Source of the DNA: Luteitalea sp. TBR-22 | Lineage (GTDB): Bacteria > Acidobacteriota > Vicinamibacteria > Vicinamibacterales > Vicinamibacteraceae | DNA length: 64,000 nucleotides | Assembly (NCBI RefSeq): GCF_016865485.1 | Contig: NZ_AP024452.1 | Span: forward strand, 828,501-892,500 | Direction: 5' to 3' | In this document: positions 32,116 through 40,247 of the stretch, in pieces | Position numbering within the stretch: position 1 is the stretch's first letter | How the letters are laid out: each line of letters opens with the position of its first letter | Made by a program: the position numbers and the translations under genes | Notes under the pieces: generated by a model | Seen by the model: the letters and a program-made list of their open reading frames with translations, nothing else | The model's database searches: none | What the model was told of the DNA's origin: nothing

Positions 32116-34211
32116 ACGCCCCGGCCTGTCCTCGGTGCGTGGATCACCGGACGGCGACCTTCCACGTCGCGGAGATGGACTGCGCGCACGAGGTCGCGAT
32201 CCTCGAGAAGCGGCTCGGCACCCTCGACGGCATCGTCGCCATCGACGCCGACGTGCTGTCGCGACAACTGCGCGTGCACTTCGACGGCGCCACGCTGACC
32301 GCCGGCGGGATCGCCGAAGCCGTGGCGCAGACGGGCATGCGCGCCTGGCCCGTCACCGCGGGCGCCGCACCGCCCCCGGCCGACGCCGGCGCGACCTGGC
32401 GGCTCGTCGTCGCCGGGCTCGCCTGCCTGCTCGCCATGGTGCTGTGGGCGCTCGGCCTGCACGACTGGCTGATCCGCGGCAGCCTGCTGGCCGCCGTCGC
32501 ACTCACCGCGCCGTCGACCCTGCGCCGGGCGTGGCAGGCGCTGCGTGGCCGCCGCCTCGACATCCACGTGCTGATGACCGTGGCGGTGACCGGTGCCCTT
32601 GCCATCGACGAGTGGTTCGAGGCCGCGACGGTGCTCGTGCTGTTCGGCATCGCGCAGGCGCTCGAGGCCCGCAGCCTGGCGCGGGCGCGTCGGGCGATTG
32701 CCGACGTGCTCACGGTCACGCCACCTACGGCCGACGTCGTCCGCGGCGGCGCGACGCGCACCGTGCCGGTCGAGCAGGTCGCCGTCGGCCAGACCGTGTC
32801 GGTCAAGCCCGGTGCCCGCGTTCCGCTCGACGGCGTCGTCTCGGCAGGCGAGAGCACGGTGAACCAGGCGCCCGTCACGGGCGAGGCCGAGCCGGTGCTG
32901 AAGCTGCAGGGCGACGTCGTGTACGCCGGGTCGGTGAACGGCGAGGGTGCGCTCGCCGTCGAGGTGTCGCGGGTCTCCTCCGACAGCACGGTCGCGCGCA
33001 TCGTCCATCAGGTCGAGCGCGCCCATGCGGCCCGTGCGCAGGTGCAGTCGACCGTCGATCGGTTCGCCGCGGTGTACACGCCGATCGTGCTCGGGCTCGC
33101 CGTGCTCATCGCCGTGCTGCCGCCGCTGGTCACCGGCGCGTCGTGGCTGGCCTGGATCGAGCGGGCGCTGGTGCTGCTGGTGGTGGCGTGCCCGTGTGCG
33201 CTGGTCATCGCGACACCGGTGGCGATGGTGTCGGCGCTGTCTGCGGCTGCCCGACGAGGCCTCCTGATCAAGGGCGGCGCGGTGCTCGAGCGGCTCGCGG
33301 CGATCCGCGTCGTCGCGCTTGACAAGACGGGGACCGCCACCGAGGGACGACTGCGACTCGAGGCGATCTCGGTCCTCGGCGACTTCGACGAGGCGCGCGC
33401 GCTGCAACTGGCCGCGTCGCTCGAGGCGGGCGTGCACCACCCGGTGGCTGAGGCGATCGTCGCCGAGGCAGCCTCGCGTGGGCTCGCGCCGCTGCCGGTG
33501 CAGGCCGCGCAGCACGTGCCCGGTCGCGGCGCCAGCGGCGTCGTCGACGGCGCGCGGGTCCGCATCGGCCGGCCCGACTGGGTGGCCGCGGGGAACGCTG
33601 GCGCCCCTGCGTTGCCCGACGTGACCGCCGTGCTGGTCGTCGACGACGTGCCGGCGCTGGCGATCGACGCGCTCGATCACGCGTGTGGCACGGCGGCGAG
33701 CGCGCTGGCCCAACTGCGCCGCCTCGGCATGGACGTCGCGCTGCTCTCGGGCGATCACGATCGCGCCGTCGCGCGCCTGGCCGGCGACCTCGGCATCGGC
33801 ACGTGGCGCGCGCGCCTGCTCCCCGAGGACAAGGCGGTCGCCGTTCGGGAACTCGGCGCCGCCGGCGCCGTGCTGATGGTGGGCGACGGCATCAACGACG
33901 GACCGGCGCTCGCGGTCGCGAGCGTCGGCCTTGCGATGGCCGACGGCGGCACCGCCGTGGCGATCGAGGCGGCCGACGGCGCGATGATGCACCGCGACCT
34001 GACGCTCGTGCCGTACGCGATCGCGCTCGGGCGCGCGACGCTGCGCACGGTGCGGGGCAACGTCGCGCTCGCGCTCGCGATCAAGGTCGCGGTGATCGCG
34101 CTCGCCGCCGCGGGCCTGGCGTCGCTGTGGCTCGCGGTGCTGGCCGACGTCGGGGCGTCGCTGCTGGTGGTGGCACTCGGTCTCCGGTTACTCTCGTTCC
34201 GGGGGGCTTGA
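32112..34211 (+). CDS. P1B-type heavy-metal ATPase (Zn/Cd/Co/Pb exporter type)
   Basis: A 699-residue inner-membrane metal pump. Motifs: ACPCALVIATP with C360 and C362 (CPC metal site), phosphorylation D404 in DKTGTATEG, HHPVAEAIV (HP locus), VTGEAEPV (TGE actuator loop) and GDGINDGPAL. The N-terminal HMA-like domain has MDCAHEVAIL instead of GMxCxxC, and a separate CPRC lies at residues 6-9. The zinc-type class is suggested by the CPC context and by the ArsR partner with alpha-5 site residues. The operon is arsR-ATPase with an ATGA overlap. Confidence 0.93.
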   Translation: MNAPACPRCVDHRTATFHVAEMDCAHEVAILEKRLGTLDGIVAIDADVLSRQLRVHFDGATLTAGGIAEAVAQTGMRAWPVTAGAAPPPADAGATWRLVVAGLACLLAMVLWALGLHDWLIRGSLLAAVALTAPSTLRRAWQALRGRRLDIHVLMTVAVTGALAIDEWFEAATVLVLFGIAQALEARSLARARRAIADVLTVTPPTADVVRGGATRTVPVEQVAVGQTVSVKPGARVPLDGVVSAGESTVNQAPVTGEAEPVLKLQGDVVYAGSVNGEGALAVEVSRVSSDSTVARIVHQVERAHAARAQVQSTVDRFAAVYTPIVLGLAVLIAVLPPLVTGASWLAWIERALVLLVVACPCALVIATPVAMVSALSAAARRGLLIKGGAVLERLAAIRVVALDKTGTATEGRLRLEAISVLGDFDEARALQLAASLEAGVHHPVAEAIVAEAASRGLAPLPVQAAQHVPGRGASGVVDGARVRIGRPDWVAAGNAGAPALPDVTAVLVVDDVPALAIDALDHACGTAASALAQLRRLGMDVALLSGDHDRAVARLAGDLGIGTWRARLLPEDKAVAVRELGAAGAVLMVGDGINDGPALAVASVGLAMADGGTAVAIEAADGAMMHRDLTLVPYAIALGRATLRTVRGNVALALAIKVAVIALAAAGLASLWLAVLADVGASLLVVALGLRLLSFRGA

Positions 34212-34226
34212 CGCGGTCGCGCGCGA

Positions 34227-34256
34227 TTGCGACCCTTCTTGCCTTGTCGCTATAAT
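34227..34256 (+). promoter_or_regulatory. Sigma-70-like promoter for the acidic-protein gene
   Basis: -35 TTGCGA (34227-34232), an 18-bp spacer and a perfect -10 TATAAT (34251-34256). It is the best consensus promoter in the window and gives a leader of about 60 bases. Confidence 0.65.
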
Positions 34257-34323
34257 CCGCCCGTTGCAGTCGGGGGCGCCGGCACATGCCGGCATGGAAC
34301 ACCCACCGGCTGCGGAGACCGTC

Positions 34324-34614
34324 ATGTCCATGAGTGCCCCGAGCCGCGAGAGTACCGACGTGCGTGACCTCGAGCTGGAAGCCGTGCCCGGCCAGTCCTT
34401 TCCCGCGAGCTCGTTCGAGTCGCCGATCTTCCATGCGTTCGACGACGAGGACGAGGAAGACGAGGACGATGACGAGGACGACGAGGACTGGGACGACGAC
34501 GAGGACGAGGACTGGGACGACGAGGACGAGGGCGAGGAAGACGACGAGGACGAGGACGAAGACGACCTCGGTTGGGACGATGACGAGGACGACCTCGACG
34601 AGGAAGACGAGTAG
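34324..34614 (+). CDS. Hyper-acidic Asp/Glu-rich protein
   Basis: A 96-residue protein of unknown function. Residues 1-40 (STDVRDLELEAVPGQSFPAS, SFESPIFHAF) are ordinary, and residues from about 40 to the end are almost only Asp and Glu with four interspersed Trp (EDWDDDEDED, LGWDDDEDDLDEEDE). The protein must be extremely acidic and disordered. ATG 34324 is chosen because GGAGA lies seven bases upstream; earlier starts at 34264 or 34294 are possible. Gene-level signals (consensus promoter, RBS) indicate it is expressed. Possibilities, all inferred: DNA mimic, cation or metal buffer, or chaperone for a basic protein. Confidence 0.75.
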   Translation: MSMSAPSRESTDVRDLELEAVPGQSFPASSFESPIFHAFDDEDEEDEDDDEDDEDWDDDEDEDWDDEDEGEEDDEDEDEDDLGWDDDEDDLDEEDE

Positions 34615-34683
34615 CCGCGCCTCCGGGCGTCCGCTGCTCGACTGACCCCCTGCGGCCTGCCCTTCCGGCAGGCCGCTGCCACG

Positions 34684-36939
34684 ATGCGCGGCACTGCACC
34701 CTTCGACCGGCTCGTGCCGGCAGTCGCCGCGCTCTTCTTGTGTGCGCACCTCGCGTGGCTGCCACGCCACCTCGAGGACATCGACTCGATCAACTTCGCG
34801 CTCGGCCTGCAGCACTACGACGTGGCCGCGCACCAGCCGCATCCGCCCGGCTACCCGGTGTTCACGCTCGTGGCCCGGGGCGTGGCGTCGGTGCTGGAGC
34901 CGCTGGCGCCCGATCCGCAGGCGCGCGCCGCGATGGCCATGGCGCTGTTGTCCGGGCTCGCGGCGGCACTGGCGCTGATCGCCCTGCACCGCATCCTGCG
35001 CATCGTCGTGCGAGATGCGTCATCACCTGCTGACTCGTCGCTGCCGGGACTGGTCGTGCTGCTGGTGGCGGCGGCGCCGTTGTTCTGGATCACGGCGGCG
35101 CGGCCCCTGAGCGACATGGCCGGCCTGGCCGCGGCGCTCGGTTGCCAGTGGCTGCTGTTGCGCGCGCGTTGGCGGCTCGAGCCGCTGCGCACCGCGCTGC
35201 TCGCCGGCCTGGCATGCGGGTTGGCCACCGGCGTCCGATCGCAGGTGGCGTGGCTGGTCGTGCCGCTGCTCGCGTGGGTGTGCGTGGGTGTCTGGCGGCG
35301 CTTCGACCTGCGCGCCGCGCTCGGCGTGGCGGCAGCGTCGTTGGCCGGCGTGATCGCCTGGGCCGTGCCGATGGTGTGGCTCACCGGCGGCGCGGCGGCC
35401 TATCGCGCCGCGCTCGCCTCGCAGGCGGGCGAGGACTTCGACGGCGTGCCGATGCTGTTCCTGCAGCCCGGCGTGCGGCGCCTGCTGGTGGCGCTCGGCG
35501 ACACCTTCGTCTCGCCCTGGGGTTGGTGGCCCGTGGCCGCCGTCGCGATCGCCCTGGCACTGGTCGGCCTGCTGGCGCTGCGGGCGCGACCTGCCCTCGC
35601 CACCTGGCTCACGCTCGGCTTCCTGCCGTACCTGGTGTACCACCTGCTGTTCCAGGAGACCGAGACGACCCGGTACGCGCTCCCGCTCGTGCCGGCGGTC
35701 GCGACCCTTGTCGTCCTCGCGCTCGTGCGCTGGGTGCCGAGGTATGCGGCGCCCGCGGCCGTCGTGGCCGCCGGCGTGGTGCTGGCCGTCGCCGGGCAGG
35801 CGCACCAGCAGTACGTCGGCGCCGGCGTGACCTCGGGCGAGGCGATGACGCGCCTGGCCACCGACGCGCAGGGTGCCGGGGCGACCGTGCTCATGCATCG
35901 CCGCGTGTGGGCCGAGACGCGGCGGGCCCGTGCCACCCTCACGCCGACCGCGACCTACACGCTGCTGCCGGCACCGCGCTCGCACGAGTGGCAGGGCGCC
36001 ACCGCGGCATTACAACGCGGCGTGCGCGAGATTCGCTGGCTCGTCGACCCGCGGCGGGGCGACCGCGGGGCAATCGATCCGCGCGCCTTCCGGCTCGACT
36101 CGGCGGTGCGCTGGCCGATGCCCGTCGCGGCGATGCTCGGCGGCATGCGACCTCATGCCTTCGACGTCTATCGCGTCGTCGACCCGCAGTGGATGCTCGG
36201 CGACGGATGGGGGCTGTCGCCCGAACTCGCCGGCCTGTCGGCGGCGGCCGGGCAGGGGCCCTCGACCACGGGCAGTTCGGCGTGGGTGCGCACGCAACCG
36301 GGGCCGGTGACGATCGTCGTGGGAGGCCGACACCTGGCGCCGGCCGGTGCGTCACCCGCGGTGCTCGAGATCCGTGTCGGAAGCCGCCATGCGACGCGCG
36401 TCGAGGTGCCGCCTGGACCGTTCGCGATCGTCCGGACGCTGCCCGACGTGACCGGGGCGGAGCGCTACGTCCCGCTCGAGGTGCGGGCGCTCGGGATCAC
36501 TGGCGACGAGCGCATCTTCCTCGAACAGTTCGACGCACAGCCGGTGGGCACGCCCGTCATCGCACTCGGGACGGGTTGGTACGAGCCCGAGCGTGACGTC
36601 GCCACTGGCCGACAATGGCGCTGGGTGGGTGACGAGAGTCACTTCGACCTGGCCGGTCTCGAGGGGAAGGCCAGGCTGGTGGTCGCAGGGACCTACCCGC
36701 GGCACTACGATCGCCAGCCGGTGCTCGAGATGTTCGTCGACGGCCGGCGGGTGGCCCGCCATGAACTGCCGAGGCCGTTCCGCTTCGAGGACGTGCTGGA
36801 CGCTCGTCCGTTGGACGGGCGCACGCGCGTCACGTGGCGCGTGTCGCCCTCGTTCGTGGCGGGCGAGCGGACCGGCACCGCCGACGCGCGACGGCTGGCG
36901 CTGGAGATTGGCACGATACGGGTCGATGCCGTTCGTTGA
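34684..36939 (+). CDS. Polytopic membrane protein, GT-C/glycosyltransferase-39-like
   Basis: A 751-residue protein. The N-terminal half (to about residue 385) has roughly ten membrane helices, and after TM1 there is a loop HLEDIDSINFALGLQHYDV continuing HQPHPPGYPVFTL; a D-x-D/E in this loop is typical of GT-C enzymes that use lipid-linked sugars. The C-terminal half is soluble, probably periplasmic, with beta-sandwich-like strands (VLEIRVGSRHATRVEVPPG, LEMFVDGRRVARHEL). Likely an envelope glycosyltransferase, but donor and acceptor are unknown. It starts 69 bases after the acidic-protein gene and may be co-transcribed. Confidence 0.75.
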   Translation: MRGTAPFDRLVPAVAALFLCAHLAWLPRHLEDIDSINFALGLQHYDVAAHQPHPPGYPVFTLVARGVASVLEPLAPDPQARAAMAMALLSGLAAALALIALHRILRIVVRDASSPADSSLPGLVVLLVAAAPLFWITAARPLSDMAGLAAALGCQWLLLRARWRLEPLRTALLAGLACGLATGVRSQVAWLVVPLLAWVCVGVWRRFDLRAALGVAAASLAGVIAWAVPMVWLTGGAAAYRAALASQAGEDFDGVPMLFLQPGVRRLLVALGDTFVSPWGWWPVAAVAIALALVGLLALRARPALATWLTLGFLPYLVYHLLFQETETTRYALPLVPAVATLVVLALVRWVPRYAAPAAVVAAGVVLAVAGQAHQQYVGAGVTSGEAMTRLATDAQGAGATVLMHRRVWAETRRARATLTPTATYTLLPAPRSHEWQGATAALQRGVREIRWLVDPRRGDRGAIDPRAFRLDSAVRWPMPVAAMLGGMRPHAFDVYRVVDPQWMLGDGWGLSPELAGLSAAAGQGPSTTGSSAWVRTQPGPVTIVVGGRHLAPAGASPAVLEIRVGSRHATRVEVPPGPFAIVRTLPDVTGAERYVPLEVRALGITGDERIFLEQFDAQPVGTPVIALGTGWYEPERDVATGRQWRWVGDESHFDLAGLEGKARLVVAGTYPRHYDRQPVLEMFVDGRRVARHELPRPFRFEDVLDARPLDGRTRVTWRVSPSFVAGERTGTADARRLALEIGTIRVDAVR

Positions 36940-37043
36940 CACGTCTCAGGCGCGCCGATAGGCTGTGGCACGATGCAACGCGTGACGGTGTCGGCCCCTG
37001 GCACCGTGTCCCCATCTTTCTCTCTCCCGGGAGTCTCGGATCG

Positions 37044-37625
37044 ATGTCTCGACTGAAGGTCGTGCTGCCTGCTGTCGGCCTGTGCCTGGCCCTCGGTGTC
37101 GCAGGCTGTGCCAAGAAGGCGCCCGCGCCCGCGCCGGCACCGCCCCCACCGGCACCAGCCACCACGCCGGCACCCCCTCCGCCGCCGCCCCCTCCGCCGC
37201 CGGCTCCGGCCCCCGCGGCCGAGTCGCCCAGGGCGCTCACCGAGGAGGAACTCTTCGCCAAGAAGAGCCTCGAGGAACTGAACGCGGAGAAGCCGCTCAC
37301 CGACGTGTTCTTCGGGTACGACAGCTCGCAGCTCAGCGAGGAGGGCCGCGTCGCCGTCCAGAAGAACATGGAGTGGCTGAAGAAGTGGACCGGCACGCGC
37401 GTGCTGGTCGAGGGCCACTGCGACAACCGCGGCACGCCGGAGTACAACCTGGCGCTCGGCGAGCAGCGCGCGGCGGCCGTGCGTGACTATCTCGTGAGCC
37501 TCGGCCTGCCGGCCGAACGGGTCACGATCGTCAGCAAGGGCGAGGAGCAGCCCTTCTGCACCGAGGAGGCGGAGAGCTGCTACTCGCAGAACCGCCGCGG
37601 GCACTTCCTGATCACGGCGAAGTAG
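37044..37625 (+). CDS. pal: Peptidoglycan-associated lipoprotein (OmpA/Pal family)
   Basis: A 193-residue lipoprotein: signal peptide with lipobox LGVAGC (Cys22), a long Pro/Ala linker (residues 26-57), then the OmpA-like domain VFFGYDSSQLSEEGRVAVQK, VLVEGHCDNRGTPEYNLALG and EQRAAAVRDYLVSLGLPAER, ending NRRGHFLITAK. The Asp and Arg that bind diaminopimelate are in the HCDNRGT and NRRGHF positions. It anchors the outer membrane to peptidoglycan. Tol genes are not adjacent. A clear terminator follows. Confidence 0.92.
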   Translation: MSRLKVVLPAVGLCLALGVAGCAKKAPAPAPAPPPPAPATTPAPPPPPPPPPPAPAPAAESPRALTEEELFAKKSLEELNAEKPLTDVFFGYDSSQLSEEGRVAVQKNMEWLKKWTGTRVLVEGHCDNRGTPEYNLALGEQRAAAVRDYLVSLGLPAERVTIVSKGEEQPFCTEEAESCYSQNRRGHFLITAK

Positions 37626-37646
37626 GCGCGGTCAGGCGGGAACACG

Positions 37647-37683
37647 AAAGGCCGACGGGCAGCGATGCTCGTCGGCCTTTTTC
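37647..37683 (+). terminator. Rho-independent terminator after pal
   Basis: Stem aaaggccgac / gtcggccttt with a loop of about 14 bases and a run of T on the 3' side. Confidence 0.85.
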
Positions 37684-37691
37684 TGTTCCGT

Positions 37692-37756
37692 GTAGCCGTC
37701 GACCTTCAGGTCGACGGTCAGAGATGTTGCGCGTCGAGCTGAAGCTCGACGCCTAC
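37692..37756. repeat. Inverted pair of GTAG-type REP palindromes
   Basis: Forward: GTAG + ccgtcgacc-ttca-ggtcgacgg (37692-37717). Inverted: gcgtcgagc-tgaa-gctcgacgc + CTAC (37731-37756). The CTA of the inverted head is the complement of the TAG stop codon of pyrF. Confidence 0.85.
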
Positions 37757-38460
37757 GGCCCGGCGATCTCGGCGTTGATGGCGGCCGCTGCTCCGGCGGG
37801 GTCGGCGGCACCGGTGATCGGTCGCCCGATGACGAGGTAGCTCGCACCGGCGGCGACGGCCTCGCGCGGCGTCATGGTGCGCGCCTGGTCGTCCTTGCTC
37901 GCGCTCGCGGGACGGATGCCGGGCGTGACGATCGCGAAGTCGCTGCCGCAGGTGTCGCGGATGAGGGTGATCTCCTGCGGCGAGGCGACGACGCCGTCGA
38001 TGCCCGCCTCGCGGGCCAGCGCGGCGAGCCGCTGCACCTGCGCGCGCACGCCGTCGGTCGTTCCCACCGCCGCGAGCCGCTCGTCGTCGAGGCTGGTGAG
38101 CACCGTGACGCCGACGATGAGTGGGCGCGGGCCGCCGGTCCTGGCGGCTTCCTCGTGCGCGGCGTCGCGCGCCGCCCTCAGCATGTCGAACCCGCCGCTG
38201 GCGTGCACGGTCATCATCCACGCCCCGAGTCGCGTGCCCGCTCGCACCGCGCCGGCGACCGTGTTCGGGATGTCGTGGAACTTCAGGTCCAGGAACAGGC
38301 GGAGCCCGCGGTCGACGATCGGCGCGACGGCCGCCGGTCCTTCGCTCACGAAGAGCTGCTTGCCCACCTTGAAGCCGCCGACGTGCGGGGCCAGCGTGGA
38401 GACGAGCGTGTCGGCCTGCGCGATGCGGTCGACGTCGAGGGCGATCAGGATGGGCGACAT
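37753..38460 (-). CDS. pyrF: Orotidine 5'-phosphate decarboxylase
   Basis: A 235-residue class I OMP decarboxylase, the last step to UMP. Start [17 protein letters not shown], catalytic [11 protein letters not shown] (K60, D63), [11 protein letters not shown], and the phosphate loop [15 protein letters not shown] followed by [12 protein letters not shown]. It overlaps pyrD by 16 bases and is the last gene of pyrK-pyrD-pyrF. Its stop codon lies in the head of a REP element, so the C-terminus (INAEIAGP) ends exactly at the repeat. Confidence 0.95.
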   Translation of the reverse strand: MSPILIALDVDRIAQADTLVSTLAPHVGGFKVGKQLFVSEGPAAVAPIVDRGLRLFLDLKFHDIPNTVAGAVRAGTRLGAWMMTVHASGGFDMLRAARDAAHEEAARTGGPRPLIVGVTVLTSLDDERLAAVGTTDGVRAQVQRLAALAREAGIDGVVASPQEITLIRDTCGSDFAIVTPGIRPASASKDDQARTMTPREAVAAGASYLVIGRPITGAADPAGAAAAINAEIAGP

Positions 38461-39398
38461 GCGGGGGCCGGGGCTGCCTTCTTCTTCGGGATGTCCACGC
38501 CGCCGACCAGGTCGGCCAGCCGCGCCACGCCGTGGCGCACGCAGTACGCCTCGAGGTCGCGCATCACCGTCGTCCAGATGAACGGGTCGGCGAAGTTGGC
38601 CGTGCCGATCTGCACGGCGTTGGCGCCAGCGAGCATGAACTCGATCACGTCGGTCGCCGTCGCGATGCCGCCCATGCCGACGATCGGGATCTTCACCGCC
38701 TGGCGGCACTCGTACACCATGCGCACGGCGATCGGGCGGATGGCGGGGCCGCTGAGGCCGCCCATCACGTTGGTCAGCCTCGGCTGTCGCGTCTCGACGT
38801 CGATGGCCATGGCGAGGAACGTGTTGACGAGCGAGATCGCGTCGGCCCCGGCGTCTTCGGCGGCGCGCGCGAACGATGCGACGTCGGTGACGTTCGGGGT
38901 GAGCTTGGGCATGATCGGCAGGCGCGTCGCCTTGCGCACGGCCGACACCACGTCGTGCGTGCCGGGCAGGCTGCAGCCGAACTGGATGCCGCCTTCCTTG
39001 ATGTTCGGGCAGGAGATGTTCAGCTCGATGGCCGCGACGCCCTCGTGATCGGAGAGCACCCGGCACACCTCGACGTACTCGTCGAGCGTCACCCCGCACA
39101 CGTTGACGATGGTCGTCGCGCCGAGCGCGCGGAGTTCCGGCAGGCGCTCCTTCACGAAGCGGTGCACGCCGATGCCCTGCAGGCCGATGGCGTTGAGCAT
39201 GCCCGCCGGCGTCTCGACGATGCGCGGCGGCGCGTGGCCCTCGCGCTCGGTCATGAACAGGCCCTTGACCACGACCGCGCCGAGCGTCGAGAGGTCGAGC
39301 GCTTCCTTGTACTCGACGCCGTAACCGAAGCAGCCGCTCGCGGCCATCAGCGGGTTGACGAGGGTGAGCGGGCCGAGCGGGGTCGTGAAATCAACCAT
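38445..39398 (-). CDS. pyrD: Dihydroorotate dehydrogenase, catalytic subunit (class 1B)
   Basis: A 317-residue FMN enzyme oxidising dihydroorotate to orotate. Active-site Cys is C130 in [14 protein letters not shown]; other class 1 features are [43 protein letters not shown] and [18 protein letters not shown]. It pairs with PyrK, encoded upstream with an eight-base overlap, to pass electrons to NAD. The C-terminal tail ([13 protein letters not shown]) is not conserved and overlaps pyrF. Confidence 0.95.
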   Translation of the reverse strand: MVDFTTPLGPLTLVNPLMAASGCFGYGVEYKEALDLSTLGAVVVKGLFMTEREGHAPPRIVETPAGMLNAIGLQGIGVHRFVKERLPELRALGATTIVNVCGVTLDEYVEVCRVLSDHEGVAAIELNISCPNIKEGGIQFGCSLPGTHDVVSAVRKATRLPIMPKLTPNVTDVASFARAAEDAGADAISLVNTFLAMAIDVETRQPRLTNVMGGLSGPAIRPIAVRMVYECRQAVKIPIVGMGGIATATDVIEFMLAGANAVQIGTANFADPFIWTTVMRDLEAYCVRHGVARLADLVGGVDIPKKKAAPAPACRPS

Positions 39399-40233
39399 GG
39401 TGGGCCAGCCCTTCCCACTGCAGGGTGCTGGCGGCGAACACCGGTCCGCTGGTGCACGAGCGGACGAAGTGCGACCCGCCGTCGGCCGTCTTCACCGGCA
39501 CCACGCAGCTGTAGCAGCCACCCATGCCGCAGCCCATCACCTGCTCGAGCGAGACCCAGGCATCGCGCCCGGCGGCGTCAGCCAGGTCGGCGACCGCGCG
39601 CATCATCGGCGTCGGGCCGCAGCAGTAGATCGCGACGGGGGTGTCGGCTGGCGTGGCCTGCAGCGCCGCGCCGAGCGGCGCGGTGATGCGCCCATGGACG
39701 CCGCGGCTGCCGTCCTCGGTGGCGAGCACGAGCTCGACGCCGCGCTCGGCGAACCACTCGGCGTAGTAGAGATCCTCGCCGCGACGCGCGCCGTAGAACA
39801 GCGTGAGCGGCACGCCGCGCGCCGAGAGCGCCTCGGTGAGCGTTGCGAAGGGCGCGAGCCCGACGCCGCCGGCGACCATCCACGCGCGTGTCGTCGCCTC
39901 CACCAGCGGCCACGGCTGGCCGAGCGGGCCGAGGCACCCGAGGCGGTCGCCGACGCGCGCCTCGAACAGCTGGCCCGTACCCGTGCCGATCCGCTTGTTG
40001 AGGATGGAGATGCCGGTCGGGGTGCCATCGGCGCCCCGCACGATCTCGAAGATGGAGAACGGTCGCCGCAACAGCGGCTCGAGGCCCGGCTTCGTCTTGA
40101 CCATGACGAACTGACCCGGCCGTGCCGCCGCGGCCACCCTCGGCGCCGCCAGTGTCACGACGTTGTACTCTGCCGACAGCGCTCGATTCGCGAGCACCTC
40201 GGCCGGCTCGTCCACGATCATCGAGGGCAGCAT
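39391..40233 (-). CDS. pyrK: Dihydroorotate dehydrogenase electron-transfer subunit
   Basis: A 280-residue FAD/[2Fe-2S] protein of the ferredoxin-reductase family. FAD motif LLRRPFSIFEI, NAD region WMVAGGVGLAPFATLTEAL and VAIYCCGPTPMMRAV, and the Fe-S ligands in GCGMGGCYSCVVPVK plus SCTSG. It delivers electrons from PyrD to NAD+. First gene of the minus-strand pyrKDF operon; the start is only 14 bases from the divergent membrane phosphodiesterase gene, so its promoter must lie within that gene. No PyrR-type hairpin was seen upstream on this strand. Confidence 0.94.
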   Translation of the reverse strand: MLPSMIVDEPAEVLANRALSAEYNVVTLAAPRVAAAARPGQFVMVKTKPGLEPLLRRPFSIFEIVRGADGTPTGISILNKRIGTGTGQLFEARVGDRLGCLGPLGQPWPLVEATTRAWMVAGGVGLAPFATLTEALSARGVPLTLFYGARRGEDLYYAEWFAERGVELVLATEDGSRGVHGRITAPLGAALQATPADTPVAIYCCGPTPMMRAVADLADAAGRDAWVSLEQVMGCGMGGCYSCVVPVKTADGGSHFVRSCTSGPVFAASTLQWEGLAHHG

Positions 40234-40247
40234 AGCGCATCCGCCTC

